Of a stretch of 64,000 nucleotides of DNA, positions 34,153 through 47,250 are shown piece by piece. A model generated the notes under the pieces. That model had not been told where the DNA came from. It did not search any database and saw only the letters and a program-made list of their open reading frames with translations. Source of the DNA: Solen grandis (taxonomy: Eukaryota > Mollusca > Bivalvia > Adapedonta > Solenidae); the NCBI GenBank assembly GCA_021229015.1, contig CM037783.1, forward strand, positions 29,210,605-29,274,604. Direction: 5' to 3'. The number at the start of each line of letters is the position of its first letter. The stretch's first letter is position 1. The translations under genes were made by a program, and so were the position numbers.

Positions 34153-34377
34153 GTAAGGCCATGTGATCTCCCAATTCTTCCCATGTTAAAGACTCCTATG
34201 ACTATTCTCTTCTCTGAGGAACTAGATAAGAAAATTGGGAAATTTCATACCAGAAGAGAATTTGATCAGGAACTGCTACAAGTCCGACTTGGTACACTAA
34301 ACAGATCAGAGAAACCAAAAACAAGTAAATGGCATACAAGAAATTTGATTAAAAATCTTAGTGTTTCAAAAAGTTAG
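34153..34377 (+). CDS. ELAC2: tRNase Z (ELAC2-type), terminal exon with stop
   Basis: A 225-nt terminal exon after atctttcag encodes VRPCDLPILPMLKTPMTILF and then a charged helix (EELDKKIGKFHTRREFDQEL), ending with a basic tail and TAG at 34375-34377. A C-terminal 'D-P-x-L-x-x-LF' segment followed by a charged coiled tail is expected for ELAC2-type enzymes. Together the six exons give about 263 residues, compared with about 800 for a complete long-form enzyme. Confidence 0.9.
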   Translation, partial: VRPCDLPILPMLKTPMTILFSEELDKKIGKFHTRREFDQELLQVRLGTLNRSEKPKTSKWHTRNLIKNLSVSKS

Positions 34378-35099
34378 CAAATATCTCACCCTGCTTACAT
34401 TGAGAAGTCTTAAGAAGAAGAAGAAGAAGAGCAGATCTGTTCTTGAGACTGTTGGTTCCAAAGTAGAGATGAAATTGGGAGTGGAATCCTAGATATCATT
34501 GATGAGAAGAAGTGACTGGTTTGAAGAGCTGGATATAAAATGGCTGGATATCTTGGGGAAGACGACAAAGTGCTTCTAGGAGGAAGTCACATACATAGAG
34601 GGTCAGTAATAGACATGCTACCAGCATGGTCTGTACAAATGTTTGACTGATGTTATCATTTGACTGATTTCAACAACTGTCTGACTTCTCATGAAGAAGA
34701 GCAGCTGTTTCAAGATGCAATTAGATTCAACATCATGGAGGCCATAGTCACTGGAAATCTGACACACAGTGGCTATGCAAGAAATTCCCATTGCATGAAG
34801 GTTGTACTTGTTTGGGAAATGAGATGACAGTGGTTATTTGAGCCATTAATGCATGTCTTTCATCATTCCCTTGCTACAGAGTGGGCGGAAAATATGGTGT
34901 TACCCATGCTTGTCATTCTAAAATGCAATAGTTTTCTAGACTTATTTCAACATGTTTTTAGATACGGAGTGATCTTGGTATGTAGGTGTAGCTTAAAGAG
35001 TTACAAGCTGTGTTTACATTTATATCCCCTTTCCACATTTCTGTGAAATAATAAGTTTGATGCAGGAGCATTTGTGTCGCAATGACACATCCAGTGAGT
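34378..35099. other. Probable ELAC2 3' UTR, then unassigned
   Basis: Directly follows the stop codon, with an (AAG)n tract at 34411-34430. A purine-rich, non-repetitive segment reaches about 34860. Only weak polyadenylation words (for example ataata) are seen, so the 3' end cannot be placed. Confidence 0.4.
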
Positions 35100-35400
35100 T
35101 CCATTTTATATATGTCTTTTTTGTCCCCAACTGGTGTTTACACCTGAGGAGACTATAGGTTTTCCCACCATCTGTCTGTCGGTCCGTCTGGATGTCCGGA
35201 AATCTGGATCCTGTGATAACTTAAAAACTGTTTAAGATAATATTACGAAACTTGGTATATGAATACATGGCAGTATGGAGATTCTGTACGTCACTTTGTT
35301 TTTTTCCCAGACCAAAATTCTGGTTGCTATGGTAATGAAAAAATTATGCACCTCACTGGTGGGGGACTCATGTGTTGCGTGCAACACTAGTTACTTGTTG
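35100..35400. repeat. Possible dispersed repeat
   Basis: The run tctgtctgtcggtccgtctg followed by taacttaaaaactgtttaag resembles dispersed repeats common in molluscan genomes. Only one copy is in the window, so this rests on style. Confidence 0.4.
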
Positions 35401-35729
35401 AAAACTCATTTTTTAGTTAGTATGAAGGCTAAAGCTTTGAAAACTAATGATCATGACTTGATTAAAACATGCGTTGTTTGAAAGCTAACCTAAATAATAA
35501 TAGTTTTTTTTTTATTTTTCATTTTGCTCAGAAAATAGCATATGCAAAAATATTGTATGTTGTGTTAAAATTGTTAAATGTGTATATCCTCATATATAAT
35601 GCTATTGTATTGTAGCCATTTCTGTCAGTCTGTAAACAAAATTGTACCTATTTTTTGACTACCCTTCATTGGATTACAGTGAAAGTATGCAAGCCTTGGA
35701 CATGTCATGCTCAAATAAATTTTCACACT

Positions 35730-35963
35730 TGTTTTGGTGGCCAAGTGGTAAGAGCATCCACCTTGGAATTGGGACATCATGGGTTAAATCCCAGCAGCTA
35801 CAAACAAAAGTCATGAAAAATGGTGCTGGAATAGCTTCCTTGTTTTGTCATACCACGTATCTAAGTGTAATACTGCAGTGTGGTAGCTCTATATCTCTCT
35901 CAAGTAGACCTACTCTCCAAATGACTTGAATAATGTTGGCGGTACATTAAACTCAATAAACAA
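35730..35963 (+). mobile_element. tRNA-derived SINE
   Basis: The head is ggtggccaagtggtaagagc with a B-box gggttaaatccc. The body and tail contain agtgtaatactgcagtgtgg, tctccaaatgacttgaataa and ggcggtacattaaactcaat, shared with the SINE at 55538-55806. Confidence 0.75.
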
Positions 35964-36121
35964 TGATTTTTCGCTCAGCCACAACCTTTTGTAGAGACTT
36001 GTGAATATATTTGCCCACACTATTTCTTGGCTATCCTTGGTCTGATTTTATTAAAACTGAATGATTATCTTGCTACACAAGGCCTACTTGTGCATATAGT
36101 TTGCCCATCATACTCAGATAA

Positions 36122-39100
36122 TTAGGACTTTCTGCCTAAAGCAGAAAGTCCTATTGGGTTTGTTATGTTTTTTTATTGTTCTTATTTTCTTTTTTTCTTC
36201 CAAACTGAGCGTTAATTTAAGCATGTTGCAATGGTCCCAGGGCCATGAAATTTTAATGGCATATACTTGATGCGATGAAATTTTGATTTCTATGATTTTC
36301 ATATGCCTATGACGTCATATGACGTCACATTTGAAATATGCTACAAAAGTTTGTACGCGGTCTACAGCCATTGTTTGTGAACCGATTTTCATCAAATTTT
36401 CACAGATTGTGTATATTAAGTTCTAGTTGTGCATCCCGGTGTTTGTTTTTCAAAATTCGAAAAGTCCATGGTTCTATAGCGAATCCAAGATTCGAACTAA
36501 GGTCGTAAATTTTTTAAATGCTTATAAAATCTGTCCTATTTAAGATAGAAAGTTGATATTTAGTCAGTATATAGGTCTCTAGAAGTTTTAAACATTTTGT
36601 GAAAATAAATGTCATATGACGTCACGTGACGTCATTATAAGATATTGTATTTCTAATATTAACAAGAGTATTTCTATATGTTGAAATTGTGAAGGGAATG
36701 AAAATTTAATGACACATGCTTCAATTGCTAAAAGTTTTTTTTTTCATGTGCCTATGACGTCACACTTGAAATATGCAACAAAATTTTGTACGCGGTCCAG
36801 AGCCATTGTTTATGAACCGATTTTCATCAAATTTTCACAGAATGTGTATATTAAGTTCTAGTTGTGCATCCCGGTGTCCGTTTTTCAAAATTCGAAAAGT
36901 CCAAGGTTCTATAGCGATTCCAAGATTCGAACCAAGGTCATAAATTTTCAAATTCTTATAAAATCGGTCCTATTTGAGATAGAAAAATGATATTGGGTCA
37001 GTATATAGGTCTCTGGGAGTCTTAAACATTTTGTGAAAATAAATGTCATATGACGTCACGTGACGTCATTATATGATAATGAATTTCTAATTCTAACAAG
37101 ATTATTTCTATATGTTGAAATTTTCGAAGGGCAATGAAAATTTAATGCCGCATGCTTCAGATGCTGATATTTCGATTTCAATGATTTTCAGAAGCCTATG
37201 ACGTCATATGACGTCACATTTGAAATTGACTACGAAAGTTTGTACACGGTCCAGAGCCATTATTAATGGGCCGATTTTCATTAAATTTTCAGAGAATGTG
37301 TATATTAAGTTCTAGTTGTGCATCCCAGTGTCCGTTTTTCAAAATTCGAAAAGTCCATGGTTCTATAGCGAATTCAAGATTCGAACCAAGGTCGTAAATT
37401 TTTAAATGCTTATAAAATCGGTCCTATTTGAGATAGAAAAATGATATTTGGTCAGTATATAGGTCTCTAAGAGTCTTTAATATTTTGTAAAAAGAAACGT
37501 CATATGACGTCACGTGACGTCATAATATGATAATGTATTTTTAATATTAACAAGATTATTTCTATATGTTGAAATTGTCGAAGGGCAATGAAAATTTAAT
37601 GACAAATGATTTAGACGCTGAAATTTCGATTTCAATGATTTTCAGAAGCCTATGACGTCATATGACGTCACATTTGAAATTGACTACAGAAGTTTGTACA
37701 CGGTCCAGAGCCATTATTAATGGGCCGATTTTCATCAAATTTTCACAGAGTGTGTATATTACGTTCTTATTGTGTATACCGGTGTCCGTTTTTCAAAATT
37801 CGAAAAGTCCAAGCATATATGGCTGATCCAAGATTCGAACCAATGACGTCAATATTTAAATGCTTATAAAAACTGTCCTATTTGAGATAGAAAGTTGAAA
37901 TTTTGTCAGTTAGTAGGTCTCTGGGTGTCTTAACAATTATGTGAAAATAAACGTCATATGACGTCACGTGACGTCATTTGTTTATTATTATTATTCTTTT
38001 CTTCTTCCTAACTAAACGCTTATTTTAATATGTTGCAATAGTCCTAGGACGATGAAATTTTTATGGATTATTAGGCACGTGAGGAAATTTTGATTTCACC
38101 CCTACTGCATATATGTAGCCATATCTCAATAAATATCGATTTTTGTAAAATTATGTATGAATAAAAATTATAGCTGAATAATTGACATTTCCAAAGATAT
38201 TTAGTTTATTAAAATTGGTTTACGCAATACAAAGTTATAAGCAAAAAAAACTAAATGAAATGAAGCTAATTTTGCTGATAATATGCTGTTTTCTTGAGGT
38301 TTAACAGTCAATATCTCAGAAACGACTGAAGATAAGTTTATACATTATGCGTATAAAATGTAGCATGTTTTAAGAGCTTTCTAACGGTACCAAGTTTATT
38401 GAAATTGGACTTCATATAAGAAAGTTACATGGAAAATAAGATATTTCATAATCATGCATCATAAAAATATGGAAAAGGTCACGCGCAGGGGACACCAAGC
38501 TTAAATACTTGCGCAACGACTTAAAAAAAAAAAAAAAATCAAATTGCAATTGATGGGCTATATCTTGATTTTTTTTTTGTCGAATGTTGACTGTTTCCAA
38601 AATAAGCATTGAAGTTAATACATGTACAACGGCACAAGACAAAAATCCGTATTTGCAACACTATGTAGCTAGCGAGCAGTTTGCAAGCCTTGAAAAATTC
38701 ACACGCAGCCCAACATTTTAGACCATCTAAAAACTGCATTGTTATGCTAACGATATTCATATTGCATCAGTTTGTAGGCTGGGATGTTACCTTTCAAAAT
38801 ATCACCATAGTTCGAAATTCCAGGAATTTATGGCAAAACTACGGAAGCCCAAACACGCCAAAATCGCTAAATACGTTTAACTACGTTACAGGTGTCGAAA
38901 GGATATAGCATTATACAAATATTCAATACTTCTTCCTACTGAGGCTAAAATTAAACAAGGTTACAACTGAGCTGGAGTGATGAAATTCTATGTGTGATGA
39001 AAGTTAGAAACTTACATTTGAACACTGTTTCATTTTTCTTTCATGTCATATGACATAGTATAAATTTTGTATGTAAACTACATGTGCAAGATATGGGCGG

Positions 39101-39273
39101 ACTTTTATTAAAATTCACAGAATGTGTTCTATTTGTGCTATTTTATATAGAAATAGAGGAGATAGAAAGTTGCAATTTGGACAGATTATCTATTATGTCA
39201 TCTTCTATATATATACTATATAAAGCAGATGTTGCAGAAAGTCCTATCATTCGTTTGAACGAATGACATCTAG
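36122..39273 (+). mobile_element. Non-autonomous Helitron/Helentron-like element B
   Basis: The 5' hairpin TAGGACTTTCTGC...GCAGAAAGTCCTA is followed by ttgggtttgttatg. Near the 3' end the same 13-mer recurs inverted (39234-39246). A perfect 9-bp-stem hairpin TCATTCGTT-TG-AACGAATGA then precedes CTAG-T. Four ~450-bp direct repeats (landmark agagccattgttt/attaa at about 36365, 36810, 37255, 37705) each bear paired TGACGTCA-type palindromes. The first part restarts at about 37980 (ttgcaatagtcctaggacga), so it is a composite. No Rep/helicase gene is present. Confidence 0.72.
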
Positions 39274-40429
39274 TTTTAACTGAATTATGAACCTTTGCTT
39301 TTTATTTTTTAATATCAATGATGGCGGGTTACTAAGCAGAGCCATGCAAATCATTTTTATAACATGTTTCTTCTCTGCTATTTATGTCTTTAACCAAAAG
39401 GAGTTTCGAAGCTTTTCTTGTGAAAAAAAAAAATTAAAATCAAAATAATAATGTAACTGTGTCATAGTGGTACCTGTTTTTAGTCCATACTACAACTGTG
39501 TCAATCATTGACATCATGGTCATAGTAACTGTGTCAAGGTGGTATCTGGGGATAGTCATCAGCTTCACTGATAGTTCTTGCTATGTTTTAATTCTTAATG
39601 CAATTTTTATCAAATTAGGAGAAAACTGAAAAATTATGATTTGACATTTGTAATGTTTTTTTATAAGCCAGAAAATATTTATTACAAAAATTAAAGAAAA
39701 TAAAAATTATATTTAATTATATTGTTTTATTTATGTATATACATCCTCAAAGATTATTTCCTCCAGGTCAGCAATGTCAAAACTGTATAAAGAGAAATTC
39801 AAAATTTGTAGGAAGAGAAATATCCACAATGTCAAAAATATTAATAGAAATATGTAGATATCAAACCTGGGAGGAAAATTGTCATCCATGTCAAAACTGA
39901 TGAAGAGAAATGTCCTCAATGTCAAAATAAAAGTCCAGAATGGGACTTGTCCATATGTTGGTTACTGCGCATGCACTTCTCTCCCAGACAGTCGTATAAC
40001 ATGCTGTCAGAGATGATACTTCACCATGACAACAGTCTTTGTGTTAAACTTTAGACCCCTTTTTCATTCATAATCACATTAAGGAATAAAAGAAATAAGC
40101 AAGAGTTTCAGCCATATTTGTCCCTGTGGTAAGTTATTTATAGTACCCATGGTTTACATAAATCTGTTAATGAATAATTGTTTGATATGTAGTGGAATAT
40201 GTAGCAAAAATATTTACTTAGTCTAAAGCTAAAGGCAAGCATGTTTGACATGAAATCATGAAATTCATAATTATATATTTACAATCCTGAGATGAAAATC
40301 TAAATGAAAGGTTATTTTTATCGCAATATAGGGAAATAAGCTTAAGTTTCCTGCCATTCTAATATTGTACTCAAATTACGAAAAGCTTTGCTTAAAGCAT
40401 TCAAAATGTGTGTTATTGCTAATTCTGTT
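39274..40429. other. No gene seen
   Basis: AT-rich. A loose repeat of caatgtcaaaa / gagaaat words lies at 39765-39930. Confidence 0.45.
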
Positions 40430-43420
40430 CATAATCTAGCTCCATATTGCTAACCCTGTTCATACCTAGCTCCACACGGCATGGAAGTATTGCTAACCCT
40501 GTTCAAATCTAGCTGCACACGGCATGGAAGTATTGCTAACCCTTTTCATATCTAGCTGCACACGGCATGGAAGTATTGCTAACCCTGTTCATATCTAGCT
40601 CCACGTGGCATGGAAGTATTGCTAACCCTGTTCAAATCTAGCTGCACACGGCATGGAAGTATTGCTAACCCTTTTCATATCTAGCTCCACGTGGCATGGA
40701 AGTATTGCACACCCTGTTCATATCTAGCTCCACGTGGCATGGAAGTATTGCTAACCCTTTTCATATCTAGCTCCACGTGGCATGGAAGTATTGCTAACCC
40801 TGTTCATATCTAGCTCCACGTGGCATGGAAGTATTGCACACCCTGTTCATATCTACCTCCACACGGCATGGAAGTATTGCTAACCCTGTTCATATCTAGC
40901 TGCACACGGCATGGAAGTATTGCTAACCCTGTTCATATCTAGCTCCACGTGGCATGGAAGTATTGCACACCCTGTTCATATCTAGCTCCACATGGCATGG
41001 AAGTATTGCACACCCTGTTCATATCTAGCTCCACGTGGCATGGAAGTATTGCTAACCCTGTTCATATCTAGCTCCACACGACATGGGAGTATTGCACACC
41101 CTGTTCATATCTAGCTCCACATGGCATGGAAGTATTGCAACCCTGTTCATATCTAGCTCCACGTGGCATGGAAGTATTGCTAACCCTGTTCATATCTAGC
41201 TCCACACGGCATGGAGTATTGCACACCCTGTTCATATCTAGCTCCACATGGCATGGAAGTATTGCACACCCTGTTCATATCTAGCTCCACACGACATGGG
41301 AGTATTGCACACCCTGTTCATATCTAGCTCCACATGGCATGGAAGTATTGCTAACCCTGTTCATATCTAGCTCCACACGACATGGAAGTATTGCACACCC
41401 TGTTCATATCTAGCTCCACACGACATGGGAGTATTGCACACCCTGTTCATATCTAGCTCCACACGACATGGGAGTATTGCACACCCTGTTCATATGGCAT
41501 GGAAGTATTGCACACCCTGTTCATATCTAGCTCCACACGGCATGGAAGTATTGCTAACCCTGTTCATATCTAGCTCCACACGGCATGGAAGTATTGCACA
41601 CCCTGTTCATATCTAGCTCCACGTGGCATGGAAGTATTGCACACCCTGTTCATATCTAGCTCCACACGACATGGGAGTATTGCTAACCCTGTTCATATCT
41701 AGCCGACGGCATGGAAGTATTGCACATCCTGTTCATATCTAGCTCCACACGGCATGGAAGTATTGCTAACCCTGTTCATATCTAGCTCCACACGGCATGG
41801 AAGTATTGCTAACCCTGTTCATATCTAGCTCCACACGGCATGGAAGTATTGCTTACCCTGTTCATATCTAGCTCCACATGGCATGGAAGTATTGCACACC
41901 CTGTTCATATCTAGCTCCACACGGCATGGAAGTATTGCTTACCCTGTTCATATCTAGCTCCACACGGCATGGAAGTATTGCTAACCCTGTTCATATCTAG
42001 CTCCACGTGGCATGGAAATATTGCACACCCTGTTCATATCTAGCTCCACACGGCATGGAAGTATTGCTAACCCTGTTCATATCTAGCTCCACACGGCATG
42101 GGAGTATTGCTAACCCTGTTCATATCTAGCTCTACACTGCATGGAAGTATTGCACACCCTGTTCATATCTAGCTCCACACGGCATGGAAGTATTGCACAC
42201 CCTGTTCATATCTAGCTCAACATGGCATGGAAGTATTGCTAACCCTGTTCATATCTAGCTCCACATGGCATGGAAGTATTGCTAACCCTGTTCATATCTA
42301 GCTCCACACGGCATGGAAATATTGCACACCCTGTTCATATCTAGCTCCACACGGCATGGAAATATTGCACACCCTGTTCATACCTAGCTCCACACGGCAT
42401 GGAAATATTGCACACCCTGTTTATACCTTGCTCCACACAGCATGGAAATATTTCACACCCTGTTCATACCTAGCTCCACATGGCATGGAAATATTGCTTA
42501 CCCTGTTCATACCTAGCTCCACACAGCATGGAAATATTGCACACCCTGTTCATACCTAGCTCCAAAAAGCATGGAAATATTGCTCACCCTGTTCATACCT
42601 AGCTCCACACAGCATTGAAATATTGCTAACCCTGTTCATACCTAGCTCCACACAGCATTGAAATATTGCTACCCTGTTCATACCTAGCTCCACACAGCAT
42701 TGAAATATTGCTAACCCTGTTCATACCTAGCTCCACACAGCATTGAAATATTGCTAACCCTGTTCATACCAAGCTCCACACAGCATGGAAATATTGCTTA
42801 CCCTGTTCATACCAAGCTCCACACAGCATGGAAAAATTGCTTACCCTGTTCATACCTAGCTCCACACAGCATTGAAATATTGCTAACCCTGTTCATACCA
42901 AGCTCCATACAGCATGGGAATATTGCTAACCCTGTTCATACCTAGCTCCACACAGCATGGATCCTGTTCATATCTAGCTCATCGTGGCATGGAAGTATTG
43001 CTTACCCTGTTCATATCTAGCTCATCGTGGCATGGAAGTATTGCTAACCCTGTTCATTTCTAGCTCCACAGGGCATGGAGGTATGGTAACCCTGGCTAAA
43101 CCTAGCTCCATACGGCACGGAAGTATTGCTTACCCTGTTCATATCAAGCTATATATTGCTAACACCCTGTTCATATCTAGCTTCGCACAGCATGGAAATA
43201 TTGCTAACCCTGTTCATAACTTACTCCATATTACTTACGTTGTTCATAGCTAGCTCCGTATTGCTAACCCTGTTCATAGCTAGCTCCGTATTGCTAACCC
43301 TGTTCATATCTAGCTCCGTATTGCTAACCCTGTTCATATCTAGCTCCATATTGCTAACCCTGTTCATATCTAGCTCCACACGGCATGGACGTATTGCTTA
43401 CCCTGTCTATATCTAACTCT
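40430..43420. repeat. 43-bp minisatellite, about 65-70 copies
   Basis: The unit has tattgctaaccctgttcata, then tctagctccacacggcatgg aag. Variants alternate gctaaccc with gcacaccc, and cacacggc with cacgtggc. From about 42300 units carry aatatt and cctagctccacacagc. Near both edges (40430-40470 and 43200-43370) units are 30 bp, lacking the acacggcatggaa segment. The unit length is not a multiple of three, so the open frames within it do not suggest a gene. Confidence 0.97.
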
Positions 43421-44754
43421 ACACGGTTTTAACCCTTCCAACCTTGTTATATAAAGCTTATCGCGTCAATTCTTTATTAACATTGATTTAATCGACTTTC
43501 TTGTTCCCACTGTAGGACTGCTTAATCTGCATAACGGTCGTAAAGGAAAGTTAAATGATCTAACTACATTTTACTTTGACTACTTAAAGAGAGACAGAAA
43601 AGGAAGGTTTGAAATTATGCATGCATTAGCCTTACAGATTAAAGGCACAAAACTACATTGCGGACTCACAGTGCAATAGTTATGCACTCATTCAATGTAT
43701 TTTGACATTTAGTTTTTACAGACATTCCATACAGACACTAACAAGGAAATGTTAAAATCGTGATCTGATTAAAGCACGAAATCAGTTGGTGTCCTGTTTT
43801 GCCTTCACAGCTATGTGTTACTTTAATCAAGGGTTAAGCGTGGATTAGGCAAATTACTTTAGATGAATCCGCAGGTCTGACATTTTAGAGTGTGATGATA
43901 CCATCTCAATGTAGTGGGACCCTAATGTATTTCCTCCATTGAAGAGCTACAATAAATAATATAGAATTTTCTAGACTACTTTATCTAAACTTCTTTGAAA
44001 CTGGGGGTTCGAATCCCAGTGTGGTAATTTTTTCTTAAATCTTAATAAGCTAACAGTTACTTTGTTTTCAACCAAAAACAGCTACTATGTCTAAAAACAT
44101 AAAATGCACAACCCTTTGCCGAGGATGAAATCATCGTCAACGATTAATCAGCGTGGTTTTCGTCAACAATTCGTCGACGAACTGATTAATCAGTCCAACA
44201 CTTCCTTTTAGGCATACAACACAACCATATTGTTTGTTTTTCGATTCTCTATAGTGCACATAAAGGTCCCACCAACTTAATAGCAGTCATTGCACACTAA
44301 CGGCATACTGTTATTTTTTTGCGACCATAAAAGTTTTTCAGCGCATTTCAGTCAGATCAACAACTAATGATCTGAGTACAATAATTTAATGTCACGGAAT
44401 GGTTACATGTTACAACCGCATAAACAACAGCAATAAAAACTTAAAATGCGCGAAATAATTTGCAGTTTTACATTATAACAACTTGTCAAATTCGTTAAGT
44501 AGCACCATTGTGTAACTAAAGAAGAGGGTGAATCAGGACGCGGGGAGGGGGATTAAGATGGCGTGTAAAGAGGATGTCGTTCGTGGGGTGACTTTTTTTA
44601 GACTTTTTCATATGGTGTATTCATACTGTTAAAATCTCGTAATTTACATTGAATAAAAACAATATTGCCAGTCAGGACAGATAGTTTGTCTCAATAATTC
44701 AAATATTTGAATCAGTAAAATGTCAGATAGTGTCATATGTCAGGAAACGCTTAA
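43421..44754. other. No gene seen; short repeat fragments
   Basis: A B-box-like gggttcgaatcccagtg lies at about 43995. A palindrome-rich fragment at 44125-44195 has cgattaatcag and ctgattaatcag around tcgtcgacga. No exon was found. Confidence 0.45.
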
Positions 44755-44988
44755 CCCTTTCCCTCATATAGACTCATTTTGACGCACTCAATAGGTACCA
44801 CATAAAGCCTGATCTGCAGAAAACCACAGTTAAACCTTACCAAATTTAATTACAAAATCCTCATTTCCAGACCACTGAGGAGCAGCGAACAGCATAAAAC
44901 CTGATCAGCCTGCGAGTTACTCGCAGGCTGATCTGGTTTTATGCTGATCGCATAGGTCTTTTCATGGTGTCTTCTATGAGGGAAAGGG
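44755..44988 (-). mobile_element. piggyBac-like MITE, copy 5, inverted
   Basis: Complete and in reverse orientation, with TTAA at 44751-44754 and 44989-44992. The hairpin is intact with cgcaggctgatctggtttta. Confidence 0.9.
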
Positions 44989-45127
44989 TTAATCTAAAAT
45001 GCCTAGATTGACGGGCACTTTTTTTTTTCTAAAATCAAGTAATTGGATTTTACAGCAATTTTTATGCAAAAAGTTCAGACACTTGACTCATATTAGCAAA
45101 CACCTTTATGCATGGCCCGAAACAAAC

Positions 45128-45206
45128 CTATAGCGCCGTGATTCATTGGTAGCGTACATAGTTTTGGACCCAATGGTCGTAGATTCGAACCCCGTTGGGC
45201 CCAAGA
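45128..45206 (+). mobile_element. tRNA-derived SINE head
   Basis: It reads agcgccgtgattcattggta with a B-box gattcgaacccc. It sits immediately before the region shared between the two segmental copies. Confidence 0.6.
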
Positions 45207-45315
45207 GCCTTTCATGGCAAGCCCAATCCAACATTAAACTGTCAAGATAGATTAATATAAGTTGAAAGAACTTGTCTCCCAATTAGCATAATAGGAATAA
45301 ACTTAAACTACATAT

Positions 45316-46456
45316 TGTAACAAAATGACCAAGGGCGGACAACTCTCTAAGGTAGAATAAATACCAAACAACTTTCTTTTAAAATTATATTTAATTTAAA
45401 AATATAAACAACGAGAATATTAGAAAAAGAATTAAAGAATATGAAAAAAAACAACAACTGCCGGCTAACTGTCTCTTTATCTGTTGGTACAATAATAAAA
45501 TAACAAATGCACTGAATGTTCTGTTTTCACTTTAAGCCCGCTTATTAACTACATAATGGCTTACTGATACAAACGCACTTCAATGTGCCACATTCACAAA
45601 AATGATTCCTAAATTCAATGTACTCCTAAACTATAGCACGTGCTCTTATCGATGAACACCGACTTCCTGTCGTCGCTGTCCCTTCAGTATATGTGATCCA
45701 TTTAGTCCACCGTAGACACCCTGTCGTCCATATGACGCATACGTAGATTCTCCCGTCCTTGCGACGTAGTCTACCAATGGGGTCCCTTATCGACTGCGAC
45801 CACCCAGATTACATAACTAAATGCTACTAGTCCACCGTAGACACCCTGTCGTCCATATGACGCATGCGTAGATTCTCCCGTCCTTGTGACGTAGTCCACC
45901 AATGGGGTCCCGTAACGACTGTAACCTTCCGGCTTACATAGGCTCCAAGCCCCAACTAAATACGGACAAACTCTGTAATGAAATTTGGTCAGAATACTCT
46001 AGACTGGACCAGGTATCCTCCGTAGCTCCCCTCGATATCTGACACTGAGGCTCCATACAAATCAGCTTATATACTAAAACCCCCCGATTTACTCTTAAAA
46101 AAACAAATATCACGTGAATCGTGCAATAAATTGTAAATCGCTGAATCCCGTGCATCCCGAGAAACACTGACAACACTGAGGTATACTGATAAAAAGGGCC
46201 TATATAAAGAAACTATAGGTTTAAACTTCTAAACCTTAAACATCTCTTAATACACTTAAAACTTAGTAAAACAGTAGATATAACTATTTCAAACCCTAAT
46301 CATATCTCATTCTGAACAAAAGGTAATAAAAGAAACCTGTGATAAACCTTATATAACCAAAATCGGTTGACGCAGTTCCACTTTGGCCTACGTGACAAAT
46401 ACAACGTACTCTAAACTACACTTATTTTCAGGCCACGTCAACATTATTTTGTGACA
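45316..46456. mobile_element. Probable solo LTR (~1.14 kb) with 5-bp target duplication
   Basis: Begins TGTAACAAAAT and ends ATTTTGTGACA, flanked by catat on both sides (45311-45315 and 46457-46461). The second segmental copy has an uninterrupted site (aaactacacatatttaag at about 48245), so the insertion boundaries are supported by an empty site. TG...CA ends and a 5-bp duplication fit an LTR, although the 11-bp inverted ends are long for one. There is no protease, reverse transcriptase or integrase frame. Confidence 0.7.
45707..45927. repeat. ~123-bp direct duplication inside the LTR
   Basis: Two copies of a GC-richer segment with ccgtagacaccctgtcgtcc and gtagattctcccgtccttg, starting at about 45708 and 45831. 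Confidence 0.9.
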
Positions 46457-47134
46457 CATATATTTAAGCCGTAACTGAGATGCTTAGTTTTCATATCGAT
46501 GACATGAAGGTCAATACAGTGATAGTTTATTTATGCCCCCGGATCGATAGATCGGTGTATTTTGTTTTTGGTCTGTTTGTTTGTCACAAAACTTTAACCT
46601 TGACCATAACACGGAATTCCTTCCACATATAGCCTCCAAACCATCACAGGTGCACGCACCTTGATGAGTCCAAGCCCGTTCGAACGTAGCTTGTTTTAAA
46701 TATAAGTTTTGATAATTTACCGTAATAATTATGCAGGGCCTCACTGACTGAGAAGTGGTACTTGCTGTCTTACTGTCACCTCACCGCCTGTAGGTTCGAA
46801 CCCTGCTGCCCTTCCCATTGCCCTTGCTTTGAGGCAGCAATGCCAATAAAATATCCGTCATCACTGGAAGAGTAAGTTGTCGGTGTTTAATGAACGCGAT
46901 GTTTGGGGTAATGCAAAAGCTTATTTAATTTTGTTATGCAGTAATTGCTTCAAGTATGAACAAATTGGATTCCCCTCTAAGTAATAGTTTAATTCCAAAT
47001 TGCTTAGTAATGGATTAACTGAGCAATTTTCTCGTCCTTCTATCCTTCTACGACTGGGTTTATTCTGAATGTTTCGTGTCAATATCACCGGAATATTACG
47101 GTGGCACAGTTTTACATGTGTAGGTTTTAATTTA

Positions 47135-47250
47135 TAACGTGCGAACGAGATACTAAATCGTGCGAACGAGATAATTTTGTCGTGGGATCGAGTTAGTAAG
47201 TCGTGCGGTAGAGACACTGAGTCGTGCACACGGCATAGTATCTCGTTCCC
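47135..47250. repeat. Degenerate ~24-bp tandem repeat
   Basis: Repeated words tcgtgcgaacgagata, tcgtgggatcgagtta, tcgtgcggtagagaca and tcgtgcacacggcatagta, then an inverted tatctcgttcccatgagata. Confidence 0.7.

Noticed and set aside
41425..43416. Open frames of 63-96 codons in the 43-bp minisatellite
   Set aside because: The unit is not a multiple of three, so the frames cycle through three readings, and there is no splice or start context. The ten-residue period at 43200-43370 only reflects the 30-bp edge units.
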